A stretch of 64,000 nucleotides of DNA from Williamsia deligens (lineage in GTDB: Bacteria > Actinomycetota > Actinomycetes > Mycobacteriales > Mycobacteriaceae): positions 496,001 to 560,000 of the forward strand of contig NZ_JAMTCI010000001.1 of the NCBI RefSeq assembly GCF_024171765.1, in the 5' to 3' direction. The translations under genes and the position numbers were made by a program. Below the pieces are notes generated by a model. It saw only the letters and a list, made by a program, of their open reading frames with translations. It ran no database searches and had not been told where the DNA came from. Below, piece after piece: positions 8,279 through 16,663 of this stretch. Position 1 is the stretch's first letter. Every line of letters begins with the position of its first letter.

Positions 8279-9262
8279 TCACTTGCGGGAGGCCGCCAGT
8301 TCGTCGAGCGTCTCGCGGGCGCTGTGCTGGGGGTTCCACCCGAGCTTCTCCCGGGCACGGCTGGTGTCCATCACCACCGATGTCCGGCCGATGTGGATCC
8401 ACTCGGCGAACGAGGGCAGGAACGGCATCCGCTTGACGACCTCGGCGGCCGCCCGCACCCCGACCGCGGGGAACGGGACGGGTTGGCCGCCCAGTGACTC
8501 GACGATCTCGCCGAGACTGACCGTGCCGTCGCCGGCGATGTTGTAGGCACCCGGTGGGGCGTCGGCGACGGCGCAGATCGCGATGGCCGCGGCGACGTCG
8601 TCGTGGTGCACCAACTGCACGGGCACGCCGTGGTCGGGAAACGGCATCCGTAGGCCGGGCACCGCGTTGAGCAGCGACTTCGCCAGTCCCGGGAGCATGT
8701 TCCACGGCATCGACTCGGCCAGCGCCGGGGACTTCGGCCCCGCCACGATGCAGGGCCGCAGCGTGAAGACCTCGAGATCCACACCCTCGACGAGGTCGGC
8801 GATGGCGAGCTCGCACTCCGCCTTCTGCGCCGAGTAGTAGTGCTCGGCCGATCCCCGGATCGGCGTGTCCTCGGTCAGCGGCAGCGGGTTGTCGTCGTGA
8901 TAGCCGTACGCGGCGACCGACGACGTGTAGACCATGCGGGTGGGTCGTTCCGCCGCGATGGTCGCCTCGAAGACGGTGGTGGTGCCGGCCAGGTTGACCC
9001 GCGCGGCCTCCTCACGGGAACCGATCACGATGAACGCCAGGTGCACGACGACGTCGGCGTCGACGACGAGCCGGTCGACGGCCTCGCGGTCGAGGATGTC
9101 GCCCTGTCGGTACTCCGTCTTGGTCCACCCGTGGTCCGTCGGGTCGAAGGGCCGTCGCGCCATCCCGATGATCTTGTCGACCCGGTCGTCGGCCTCGAGG
9201 GCCGTCACCGCCGAGATCCCGATCTCACCGGTGGGCCCCGTGATCGCGACCGTCACACCCAC
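8279..9262 (-). CDS. NAD-dependent epimerase/dehydratase (extended SDR)
   Basis: Extended short-chain dehydrogenase of 327 residues. The Rossmann motif is TGPTGEIG at the N-terminus, a strand-end VHLAF follows near residue 70, the conserved serine lies in VYTSSVAAYG and the catalytic pair is YYSAQK. The family includes nucleotide-sugar epimerases and 3-beta-hydroxysteroid-type dehydrogenases; the substrate is not clear. I start at GTG 9262, which follows GAGGAG at six bases and puts the nucleotide-binding motif at the N-terminus; longer upstream frames give low-quality sequence. Confidence 0.88.
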   Translation of the reverse strand: MGVTVAITGPTGEIGISAVTALEADDRVDKIIGMARRPFDPTDHGWTKTEYRQGDILDREAVDRLVVDADVVVHLAFIVIGSREEAARVNLAGTTTVFEATIAAERPTRMVYTSSVAAYGYHDDNPLPLTEDTPIRGSAEHYYSAQKAECELAIADLVEGVDLEVFTLRPCIVAGPKSPALAESMPWNMLPGLAKSLLNAVPGLRMPFPDHGVPVQLVHHDDVAAAIAICAVADAPPGAYNIAGDGTVSLGEIVESLGGQPVPFPAVGVRAAAEVVKRMPFLPSFAEWIHIGRTSVVMDTSRAREKLGWNPQHSARETLDELAASRK

Positions 9263-9460
9263 AGAGCACTCCTCGCGTTCGCCGTCATGTGCAGATGGTC
9301 GCATGCGATCGGTCACGGCTCCGGCACTTTCCGCGACACGAAACCGCCACGATCGCGTATCACCCTCGCACGGTGCACATCCCGCACCGGTCGGGACGCG
9401 CCGATCGGACATCGGTCGAAACCGTTGCGGGAGCACCGGTCCGGACGGTCGAGAAAGCGA

Positions 9461-10330
9461 TCAGACGTCGCGCCGGACGAGTTTGCGCTCGGCCTCGGTC
9501 AGCACCGTGCGCGCCAGTTCCCGGAACTGCTCGAACTGCCCACGCCCGCCGTAGCGGGCCCGCAGGCTCGGATACCGGTCGTGGTGCGCCGCGGCGGCGA
9601 CGGCGTTGGCCTCACCGATGTACCCGGGGAGGACATGGGCGATGGTCGGATCGCGGCGCAGGCGCAGCACGGTGTCGCGGTGCAGGGTGGCGGCGGCGCG
9701 GTACTTGCTCACCACCACACCGAGTTCGACGATGGGACGGCCGATCTCCTCGGCGAAGCGCATGATCTGCTTCTGCACCTGTCCGATCCCGTAGGTGGAC
9801 AGCACGTCCGGGATGGTGGGCACGAGGTACCCGTCGGCCATCGCGAGCCCGTTCAGCGTGAGCGGACCCATCGACGGCGGGCAGTCGAGCAGGACGACGT
9901 CGTAGTCGTCGAGCACGGGCCGCAGCGCGTCCGCGAGGGTCCCGACCGCTGCCAGGGTGTCGTCCCGGCGGACCCGCAGCGCGCTGAGTTCCTCGGTGAT
10001 CTCGACCAGGTCCAGCGACGACGGCAGCAGGTCGACGGTGTCGACGCCGTCGACGGAGGAGACGTCACGCTGCAGCGCCTCGGACAGTCGGAAGTTCTCG
10101 GTGCCGTCGACGACGTCGGCGAAGAGGGTCGCCAGGGTTGCGCCGCGATCGTTCAGCTCGGTCCACCGGTCGGCGCCGATCATCATGGCGGTGAGGTTCA
10201 TCTGGCTGTCGAGGTCCACCAGGAGCACACGCCGACCGAACTCGCCCGCGAGGAACTCGCCGAGGCCGGCGGTGACGGTCGTCTTCCCGACCCCGCCTTT
10301 GAGGTTCAGCGTCGCGATGACGGCGGGCAC
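9461..10330 (-). CDS. ParA/Soj-family ATPase (orphan)
   Basis: A 289-residue P-loop ATPase of the ParA/MinD class. The deviant Walker A is KGGVGKTTV (residues 11-19), the Walker A' strand is LLVDLDSQMNLT and Walker B is VVLLDCPPSMGPLT. Such proteins use ATP-driven dimerisation on DNA or membrane to position cargo. No parB or parS-like partner is seen nearby, so it is unlikely to be the chromosomal segregation ATPase, which normally sits beside parB near oriC. The GTG start lies six bases after a TAGGCT -10 box, suggesting a leaderless mRNA. Confidence 0.9.
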   Translation of the reverse strand: MPAVIATLNLKGGVGKTTVTAGLGEFLAGEFGRRVLLVDLDSQMNLTAMMIGADRWTELNDRGATLATLFADVVDGTENFRLSEALQRDVSSVDGVDTVDLLPSSLDLVEITEELSALRVRRDDTLAAVGTLADALRPVLDDYDVVLLDCPPSMGPLTLNGLAMADGYLVPTIPDVLSTYGIGQVQKQIMRFAEEIGRPIVELGVVVSKYRAAATLHRDTVLRLRRDPTIAHVLPGYIGEANAVAAAAHHDRYPSLRARYGGRGQFEQFRELARTVLTEAERKLVRRDV

Positions 10331-10336
10331 GTCAGA

Positions 10337-10342
10337 AGCCTA
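10337..10342 (-). promoter_or_regulatory. -10 element of the ParA-like gene (leaderless type)
   Basis: TAGGCT on the minus strand is followed by six bases and then the GTG start codon. The spacing places the transcription start at or next to the start codon, and no ribosome binding site is visible. Confidence 0.45.
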
Positions 10343-10558
10343 GGGCGCCCGCCCGAATCCGCTGCCGTGAACCACGAATCCGTTACTTTGGCGCACGTGT
10401 TCCCCATCGTCAATGCGTCACCGCGACAACGCGTTAGGAGGTTCGATCGTATTTGTGCCCGCTATCACCCGACTGCGCGGATTGTGTGTTCTCATTGCTC
10501 CTGACAGATGAACGGCACGTATCGCTCACCTGACGATCCTGCTGGGAGGGCGCGTTCG

Positions 10559-12139
10559 ATGCACAACGAGGTGATGGCCTTCGGGGGCCTGAACCCCTCC
10601 GCGGCGGCCGTGACGGCCCCCGCTCCCCTGACGACGTCGTTCTCCCTGGTCAGCGCGCCGGACGCGATCCCCGTCCCCACTGCGGGCCCGGTTCCGCGTG
10701 CCCGGTGGAGCGCGCGCCGTCGCCAGCGCGATGCGGTCCCGGTCGCTCGTCGTGTGCCCGCCATCGGTGGCGTCCGCGGCCGGATCACGACCGGCACCGA
10801 CGACGGGACCACGCTCACCGTCACCTCGGTCCCCCACCGCGGCACCGTCACGGTCAGTGACGGCGGCGAGTTCACCTACCTCCCGTGGTCGGTCGAGCGC
10901 ACCCGCGTCCGCCCCGGGCGACCCGTCGTCGACGTGTTCCGTGCCGTCGTCGACGACGACCGCGACCGGCGGTCCGCGGTCGCCGTGGCCGCCGTGGTCA
11001 CGTCGGCGTCCTGTCCCTGGCCCCTCGCGTACACCGCGAACGCCATCGGTTCGACGACCGTCACCGTCGACGAGCATCCCCGGGGCGTCGCACTGTCGGC
11101 AGATGGTGCGGTGCTCTACACCCTGAGCAGCACGGCGTCGTCGCTGACCGCGATCGACACCGGGACGATGACGGTGCTCGGGTCGCTGTCGCTCATCGGC
11201 CGCCCGACCGACCTCGCCCACGACCACTCGACCGGCCGGCTGTACGTGACGCTGACGGCCCTCGACCTCGTCGAGATCGTCGACATGCGCACGTTCGAGG
11301 TCGTCGACGCGATCGGCGTCGACCGGCCGCGGGCGATCGCCGTCGTGCCGGGGCGTGCCGTCCTGATCGCGACGGTCGGCGGCGACCTCGTCGCTGTCAG
11401 CGTCGTCACGCATGACGTCCTCGCGGTCACCGCGGGCTGCGGCCTCCCCCGGACGGTCCGCGTGACCGCCGACGGCCGCACCGCCGTCGTCCTCGACGAG
11501 TCCGGGACCGACGCCCGACTGCACCGGGTGCGGTCGCCGCTGGCCGACCCGCACCGGGCGGGCGTGTTCCGCGCCGACGGCTTCGTCTTCGATGTGGCTC
11601 TCACCGCCGACGGCACCCGCGCGCACCTCGTCGAGGACGGCACGCGTTCGCTGATGACCGTGGACGTCGCCACCATGACCTCGGTCGCGGCGACCCCGCT
11701 GGAGTCGTTCCACACCGGCGTCGCCGTGAGCACCGACGGTCGCTGGGTCTACGTCTGCGGGGCTTTCGACGACTGCGTGCGCCTGGTCGACACCGAGACC
11801 GGCGCCGTCGTGTCGTCGGTGGAGACCGGGGAGTTCGCCCGCGACGTCGCGATCGGCACCGACGGGCGCGCCTACGTCACCTCGTCCGCCGGCGTGAGCG
11901 TCGTCGGCGGTGCGTTGTGCGGCTCGATCGTGGCCGACGACAGGACGCCCTGCCGGTTCACCCTCACCGCGGCACCGGCGCACGGCACCGTCGAGGTCAC
12001 CGAGGACGGTGCGTTCGTCTACGTGCCGTCGCGACCTCTCGTCGACGGCGACTCCTTCACCGTCAGCGTCGAGGACGGCCGTCACGCACCCGTCGCAGCG
12101 ATCATCCCGGTGATCACCGGACTTCCCGGCACCTGCTGA
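10559..12139 (+). CDS. YVTN-type beta-propeller protein flanked by Ig/cadherin-like modules
   Basis: A 526-residue protein with three parts. Residues about 65-150 hold a tandem-repeat adhesin-type module (TVTSVPHRGTVTVSDGGEFTYLPW). Residues about 165-450 are a series of roughly 40-residue YVTN/lactonase-like blades (GVALSADGAVLYTLSSTASSLTAIDTG and similar). The C-terminus repeats the first module type (FTLTAAPAHGTVEVTEDG, FVYVPSRPLVDG). No clear signal peptide is visible, which is unusual for a propeller/adhesin-like protein. I choose ATG 10559 because GGGAGGG precedes it; ATG 10508 is the alternative. Its function is unknown; surface or cell-wall association is inference. Confidence 0.8.
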   Translation: MHNEVMAFGGLNPSAAAVTAPAPLTTSFSLVSAPDAIPVPTAGPVPRARWSARRRQRDAVPVARRVPAIGGVRGRITTGTDDGTTLTVTSVPHRGTVTVSDGGEFTYLPWSVERTRVRPGRPVVDVFRAVVDDDRDRRSAVAVAAVVTSASCPWPLAYTANAIGSTTVTVDEHPRGVALSADGAVLYTLSSTASSLTAIDTGTMTVLGSLSLIGRPTDLAHDHSTGRLYVTLTALDLVEIVDMRTFEVVDAIGVDRPRAIAVVPGRAVLIATVGGDLVAVSVVTHDVLAVTAGCGLPRTVRVTADGRTAVVLDESGTDARLHRVRSPLADPHRAGVFRADGFVFDVALTADGTRAHLVEDGTRSLMTVDVATMTSVAATPLESFHTGVAVSTDGRWVYVCGAFDDCVRLVDTETGAVVSSVETGEFARDVAIGTDGRAYVTSSAGVSVVGGALCGSIVADDRTPCRFTLTAAPAHGTVEVTEDGAFVYVPSRPLVDGDSFTVSVEDGRHAPVAAIIPVITGLPGTC

Positions 12140-12173
12140 ACGCCGCCGCCGCGGGCCAGGACGTCACCGTGGG

Positions 12174-14120
12174 CTAGGACGTCACCGACACCGGGTCGAC
12201 GTCGTCGAGCGGACCGGTGAACTGGCTGGTGTAGAGACGGTGGTAGGCCCCCCGGGCCTCGAGGAGTTCGTCGTGGCTGCCCTGCTCCACGATGCAACCG
12301 GCCTCCATCACCAGGATCAGGTCGGCGTCACGGACCGTCGAGAGACGGTGGGCGATCACGAAACTCGTGCGATCGACCCGGAGCGCGACCATCGCCTTCT
12401 GGATGAGCAGCTCGGTGCGGGTGTCCACCGAGCTGGTGGCCTCGTCGAGGATGAGCAGCCGCGGCTGGGCCAGGAACGCCCGAGCGATGGTGATCAACTG
12501 CTTCTCCCCGGCGCTGACGCCCCCGCCCTCCTCGTCGATGACGGTGTCGTAGCCATCGGGCAGGGTCGCGACGAGCCGGTCGACGTGACCCGCACGGGCC
12601 GCCGCGAGCACGGCGTCGCGATCGGCCGTCGGGTCGCCATAGGCGATGTTGTCCCAGATGGTCCCGCCGAACAGCCACGAGTCCTGCAGCACCATGCCGG
12701 TGCGCGAGCGCAGATCGGCGCGTGTCATCGATCGCGTCTCGACGCCGTCGAGCTCGATGGCGCCGGAGTCGATGTCGTAGAAGCGCATGAGCAGGTTGAC
12801 GACGGTCGTCTTGCCCGCCCCGGTGGGTCCGACGATCGCGACCATGTTGCCCGGTTGCGCGGCCAGCGACAGCGCGGTGATGAGCGGTCGGTCGTCGCGG
12901 TAGCGGAAGTCGACGTCGGTGAACGCGACCCGCCCGCGGCCGTCGTCGGCGGGGGTCGCGGCGTCGAGCGGATCAGGGGTCTCGACGTCCTCGTCGAGGA
13001 TGTCGAAGATGCGCTCCGCCGACGCGACACCGCTCTGCATGAGGTTGAACATCGAGCCGATCTGCGTGAGCGGCTGCGTGAACTGCCGGGAGTACTGGAT
13101 GAACGCCTGCACCTCACCGAGGCTCAACGTGCCCGACGCCACGCGCAGGCCACCGACGACGGCGATGGCCACGTAGTTCAGGTTCCCCAGGAACATGATG
13201 GTCGGCATGATGATCCCGGAGATGAACTGGGCCTTCCAGCTCGCCGAGTAGAGGACAGCGTTGCGCTCGTCGAAGCGGTCCTGCACCTCCTGACCGCGGC
13301 CGAACAGCGCGATCACCTCGTGCCCGGTGAACGCCTCCTCCACCTGCGCGTTGAGCGCGCCGGTGTTCTTCCACTGGGCCAGGAAGTGCGGCTTGGACCG
13401 CTTGGCGACGAGTGCCGTCGCGACCACGGCGAGCGGGACCGTCGCGACGGCGATCAACGACAGCAGCGGTGAGATGACGACCATGACGATCAGCACGGCG
13501 ATGACGGTGAGCACCGAGTTGAGGAGCTGGGTGATGGTCTGCTGCATCGACTGCGCGAGGTTGTCGATGTCGTTGGTGACGCGGGAGAGCAGCTCACCGC
13601 GCGGGGTGGAGTCGAAGTAGCGCAGCGGCAGGCGGTGGATCTTCTCCTCCACCTCGGCACGCAGTTCGCGCACCGTCTCCTGCACGGTGATGTTGAGCAG
13701 CAGACCCATCGCCCACGCGAGGATCGCCGACACGACGTAGAGCGCGAGAACGAGCGTGAGGGTGCGTCCCAGCGCGGTGAAGTCGACGCCGGCGCCCGGG
13801 GTGAGATCGGTGGCGGCGACGAGATCGGCGAAGGTCCCGTCGCCCTTCTGCCGTAGACCCTCGACGGCCTGCTCCTTGCTGATCCCCGCGGGCAGCTGAC
13901 GGCCGATCACGCCCGCGAAGATGATGTCGGTGGCGTGGCCGAGGATGCGCGGCGAGATGGCGGTGAGCACCACCGAGCCGACGGTGCAGAGCACCACCAC
14001 GATCAGTGACGTGCGGCGCCGGGCGAGCCGGCCGAGCAGTCGGCGCACCGACGGTCGGAACGAGCGCGCCTTCTCCCCGGGCATGCCGCCCGCCGGGGGA
14101 CCAGCACCGGGGCGGGTCAT
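12174..14120 (-). CDS. ABC exporter half-transporter, subunit 2 (fused permease-ATPase)
   Basis: A 648-residue type IV exporter half: membrane domain with six helices and an inserted loop (residues 85-115), then an ATPase domain. Walker A is GPTGAGKTTV, Walker B is LLILDEATSS with the catalytic glutamate, and the H-loop is IAHRLST. The signature is VSAGEKQ rather than LSGGQ. It overlaps the upstream half-transporter gene by four bases (ATGA). The pair resembles M. tuberculosis Rv1272c/Rv1273c and MDR-type heterodimeric exporters; lipid or drug export is likely but the substrate is unknown. Confidence 0.92.
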   Translation of the reverse strand: MTRPGAGPPAGGMPGEKARSFRPSVRRLLGRLARRRTSLIVVVLCTVGSVVLTAISPRILGHATDIIFAGVIGRQLPAGISKEQAVEGLRQKGDGTFADLVAATDLTPGAGVDFTALGRTLTLVLALYVVSAILAWAMGLLLNITVQETVRELRAEVEEKIHRLPLRYFDSTPRGELLSRVTNDIDNLAQSMQQTITQLLNSVLTVIAVLIVMVVISPLLSLIAVATVPLAVVATALVAKRSKPHFLAQWKNTGALNAQVEEAFTGHEVIALFGRGQEVQDRFDERNAVLYSASWKAQFISGIIMPTIMFLGNLNYVAIAVVGGLRVASGTLSLGEVQAFIQYSRQFTQPLTQIGSMFNLMQSGVASAERIFDILDEDVETPDPLDAATPADDGRGRVAFTDVDFRYRDDRPLITALSLAAQPGNMVAIVGPTGAGKTTVVNLLMRFYDIDSGAIELDGVETRSMTRADLRSRTGMVLQDSWLFGGTIWDNIAYGDPTADRDAVLAAARAGHVDRLVATLPDGYDTVIDEEGGGVSAGEKQLITIARAFLAQPRLLILDEATSSVDTRTELLIQKAMVALRVDRTSFVIAHRLSTVRDADLILVMEAGCIVEQGSHDELLEARGAYHRLYTSQFTGPLDDVDPVSVTS

Positions 14121-15850
14121 CGGGCGCCCTGCACTGCCATCTGGGAGTCGACGATCTCGGCGTAGGTCGAACAGGAACGCAGCAACTCGTCGTGGGTCCC
14201 GATGCCCACGGTCCGGCCGTGCTCCAGCACGACGATCTGGTCGGCCTCGACGATGGTGGAGACCCGCTGCGCCACGACGATCACGCAGGCCTCCCGGGTG
14301 CCGGGGCGCAGCGCGGCCCGCAGACGGGCGTCGGTGGCGAGGTCCAGGGCGGAGAACGAGTCGTCGAAGAGCAGGATCGACGGACGACGGATCACCGCGC
14401 GGGCGATCGCGAGACGCTGTCGCTGCCCGCCGGAGACCGTCGTCCCGCCCTGCGACACCGCGGTGTCGAGGCCGTCGGGCATGTCGCGGACGAAGTCCTC
14501 GGCCTGGGCGATCCGCAGCGCATCCCAGATCTCCTCGTCGGTGGCGTCGGCCCGGCCGTAGAGGAGGTTCGAGCGGATGGTGCCGGAGAACAGGTAGGGC
14601 TTCTGCGGTACGACGCCGATCGCGCCCCGCAGCAGCTCGAGGTCGAGGTCACGCACGTCGGTGCCGCCGACGGACACGCTGCCCTCGGTGGCGTCGATCA
14701 GGCGGGGGATGAGGGAGAGCAGGGTGGTCTTGCCCGCGCCGGTCGACCCGACGATCGCGGTGGTGGTGCCGGGACGCGCGGTCAGGGTGATGTCGCAGAG
14801 GACGGGTTCGTCGGCGCCGGGGTGGCGGAACTGCGCGTCGCGGAACTCGACGACACCGGGGTCACCGGCGAAGCCGACGGGGGTGGTCGTGGGGACGACG
14901 GAACTGTCGGTGCTCAGGACCTCGCCGATGCGCTCGGCACACACCGACGCGCGCGGCGCCATCATGGCCAGGAACGACGCCATCATCACGGCCATGAGGA
15001 TCTGCATGACGTAGCTGATCATCGCGGTGAGGGCACCGACCTCCACGGCGCCCGCGGAGATGCGGTACCCGCCGACCCAGACGATCGCGACCATGGTGAC
15101 GTTGGTGATGAGCAGGACCGTCGGGAACATGAGGGCGACGAGGCGCCCGACGCGCAACGACGCGGTGGTGAGGTCGTCGTTGGCGACACCGAAGCGGGTG
15201 CGTTCGTGGTCCTCCCGGACGAACGCCCGCACCACCCGGATACCGGTGATCTGTTCCCGCAGAACACGGTTGACCGCGTCGATGCGGGTCTGCATAACCC
15301 GGAACTGCGGGATCATCCGGCCGATGATGAGCGCCATCGCCCCGCCGAGCAGCGGGACCGCGACCACGAGCACCCACGCCAGCGAGCTGCCCACCCGCAC
15401 ACCCATGACGACGCCGCCGATGCACATGATCGGGGCGGTCACCAGGATGGTCGCGGCCATCACGCCGAGGAGCTGCACCTGCTGGACGTCGTTGGTGGTG
15501 CGGGTGATGAGCGAGGGTGCGCCGAACGTGCCGACCTCACGGGTCGAGAACGACCCGACCCGGCGCATCAGGTCGGTGCGCATGTCCCGTCCGGCACCGA
15601 GCGCGGCGCGGGCCCCGAACCAGCTCGACGCGATGCTGCCGACCACCTGCACGACGGAGAACAGCAGCATCCACATGCCGAGGTGGAGGATGAGGTCGGT
15701 GTCACCGCGGGCGACACCCTCGTCAATGATGTCGGCGTTGAGCGTCGGCAGGTAGAGCATCGCGACGGTGGCGATGACCTGCGCGACCACGACCGCCCCG
15801 ATCTCACGGCGATACGGCGCGAGGTACTGCCGCAGCAGGCGTATCAGCAT
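14117..15850 (-). CDS. ABC exporter half-transporter, subunit 1 (fused permease-ATPase)
   Basis: A 577-residue partner of the next gene, with six membrane helices followed by an ATPase domain. Walker A is GSTGAGKTTL and the signature is the near-canonical VSGGQ. Walker B reads LLFDDSFSALD, with aspartate in place of the catalytic glutamate, and the H-loop histidine is glutamine (VVAQRVST). This subunit therefore contributes the degenerate ATP site of a heterodimer, as in other asymmetric exporters. I start at ATG 15850 (MLIRLLRQYLAPYRREI), which begins the usual elbow helix; the upstream extension is low-complexity. Confidence 0.92.
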   Translation of the reverse strand: MLIRLLRQYLAPYRREIGAVVVAQVIATVAMLYLPTLNADIIDEGVARGDTDLILHLGMWMLLFSVVQVVGSIASSWFGARAALGAGRDMRTDLMRRVGSFSTREVGTFGAPSLITRTTNDVQQVQLLGVMAATILVTAPIMCIGGVVMGVRVGSSLAWVLVVAVPLLGGAMALIIGRMIPQFRVMQTRIDAVNRVLREQITGIRVVRAFVREDHERTRFGVANDDLTTASLRVGRLVALMFPTVLLITNVTMVAIVWVGGYRISAGAVEVGALTAMISYVMQILMAVMMASFLAMMAPRASVCAERIGEVLSTDSSVVPTTTPVGFAGDPGVVEFRDAQFRHPGADEPVLCDITLTARPGTTTAIVGSTGAGKTTLLSLIPRLIDATEGSVSVGGTDVRDLDLELLRGAIGVVPQKPYLFSGTIRSNLLYGRADATDEEIWDALRIAQAEDFVRDMPDGLDTAVSQGGTTVSGGQRQRLAIARAVIRRPSILLFDDSFSALDLATDARLRAALRPGTREACVIVVAQRVSTIVEADQIVVLEHGRTVGIGTHDELLRSCSTYAEIVDSQMAVQGAR

Positions 15851-16017
15851 CGGCCCGACCGGCAGACGGGCGGGTGCGGAGGCGGGGTGAGCACCTCGGG
15901 AACGGTACCAACGCCCTCCGACCGCCGCCCGTCGATTTTTCGCCGGGACAACGACCGTCGGGCAGGTTCCGCGGGGTAGGGCCACGTCACCGGCACGAGG
16001 GTGTGACCATTGTCGGC

Positions 16018-16593
16018 ATGATCACGTTCCGCGCACGCATCATCGGCATCGGGCTGGCCGTCCTCACCGCGGCCACCCTGGGCGCGGTCGCCCCAGCGAC
16101 CGCCGACACCGCCTACGGCGAGTTCACCGTCGGTGGCCGCATCGGGGAGGCGTTCGACGCCACCGGCGGCGTCGGCACATGGGGCAACCCCATCACCGGT
16201 GAGCGCGCCGCCTACCAGAACGGTCGTTTCCAGGTCTTCGAGAAGAACGTGTCGTTCTACTGGAAGGCCTCGATCGACAACGGTCGCGCGCACTACGTCG
16301 GCGGGGCGATCCGCGGCAAGTGGGGTGCGCTCGGCTTCGAGCGGAAGGCGTTGGGCTACCCCGTCACCGACGAACTCGACGTCCCCGGCCGCGGCAAGCG
16401 ACAGGACTTCCAGGGCGGCAACCTCTACTGGTCGTCGTCGGGTGGTGCCCACCCGGTGTGGGGCGGGATCCTCGGTCGCTGGGCGTCACAGGGCGGTTCA
16501 CGCGGGTTCTTCGGCCTGCCGCAGAGCGACGAGTACCGCGTCGGCAACCGGTACGCGCAGGACTTCCAGGGCGGCACGCTCTTCTGGCCGTGA
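16018..16593 (+). CDS. Secreted LGFP-repeat protein
   Basis: A 191-residue exported protein. The N-terminus is a Sec signal peptide (basic MITFRARI, hydrophobic core, ATAD cleavage region near residue 30). The rest is about three LGFP-type repeats, with GTWGNPITG, KALGYPVTDE and GFFGLPQSDE at corresponding positions, each followed by a QDFQGG/FYW-like strand. LGFP repeats bind the mycolyl-arabinogalactan cell wall in mycobacteria and corynebacteria, so this is probably a wall-anchored protein with no catalytic domain. ATG 16018 gives the cleanest signal peptide; a GTG at 16003 is possible. A 21-bp repeat array lies just behind the stop. Confidence 0.87.
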   Translation: MITFRARIIGIGLAVLTAATLGAVAPATADTAYGEFTVGGRIGEAFDATGGVGTWGNPITGERAAYQNGRFQVFEKNVSFYWKASIDNGRAHYVGGAIRGKWGALGFERKALGYPVTDELDVPGRGKRQDFQGGNLYWSSSGGAHPVWGGILGRWASQGGSRGFFGLPQSDEYRVGNRYAQDFQGGTLFWP

Positions 16594-16600
16594 CCGCACC

Positions 16601-16663
16601 CGTCGACTGGGCGGTTGCAGACGTCGAGTGGGCGGTTGGAGACGTCGACTGGGCGGTTCAGGG
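16601..16663 (+). repeat. Three-copy 21-bp tandem repeat (locus A)
   Basis: Three units of 21 bp begin at 16601, 16622 and 16643. They share the core CGTCGASTGGGCGGTT (S is G or C) and vary in the last five bases. The array fills the gap between the LGFP gene and the convergent AccD3-like gene; the third unit covers the stop codon of the latter. The same array, in the same orientation on the plus strand, occurs at 51933-51995. A short gap-free period and no larger spacer argue against CRISPR. Confidence 0.85.

Noticed and set aside
10413-10511. A 32-codon leader peptide ending with ATGA overlap at 10508
   Set aside because: The sequence resembles no known leader and a better ribosome binding site supports the start at 10559.
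12158-12187. A 12-base direct repeat AGGACGTCACCG spaced by 18 bases
   Set aside because: The second copy is the coding end of the ABC gene and GACGTC is common in this DNA; likely chance.
16601-16663. CRISPR array
   Set aside because: The units abut with a 21-bp period and no unique spacers, and no cas genes are nearby.
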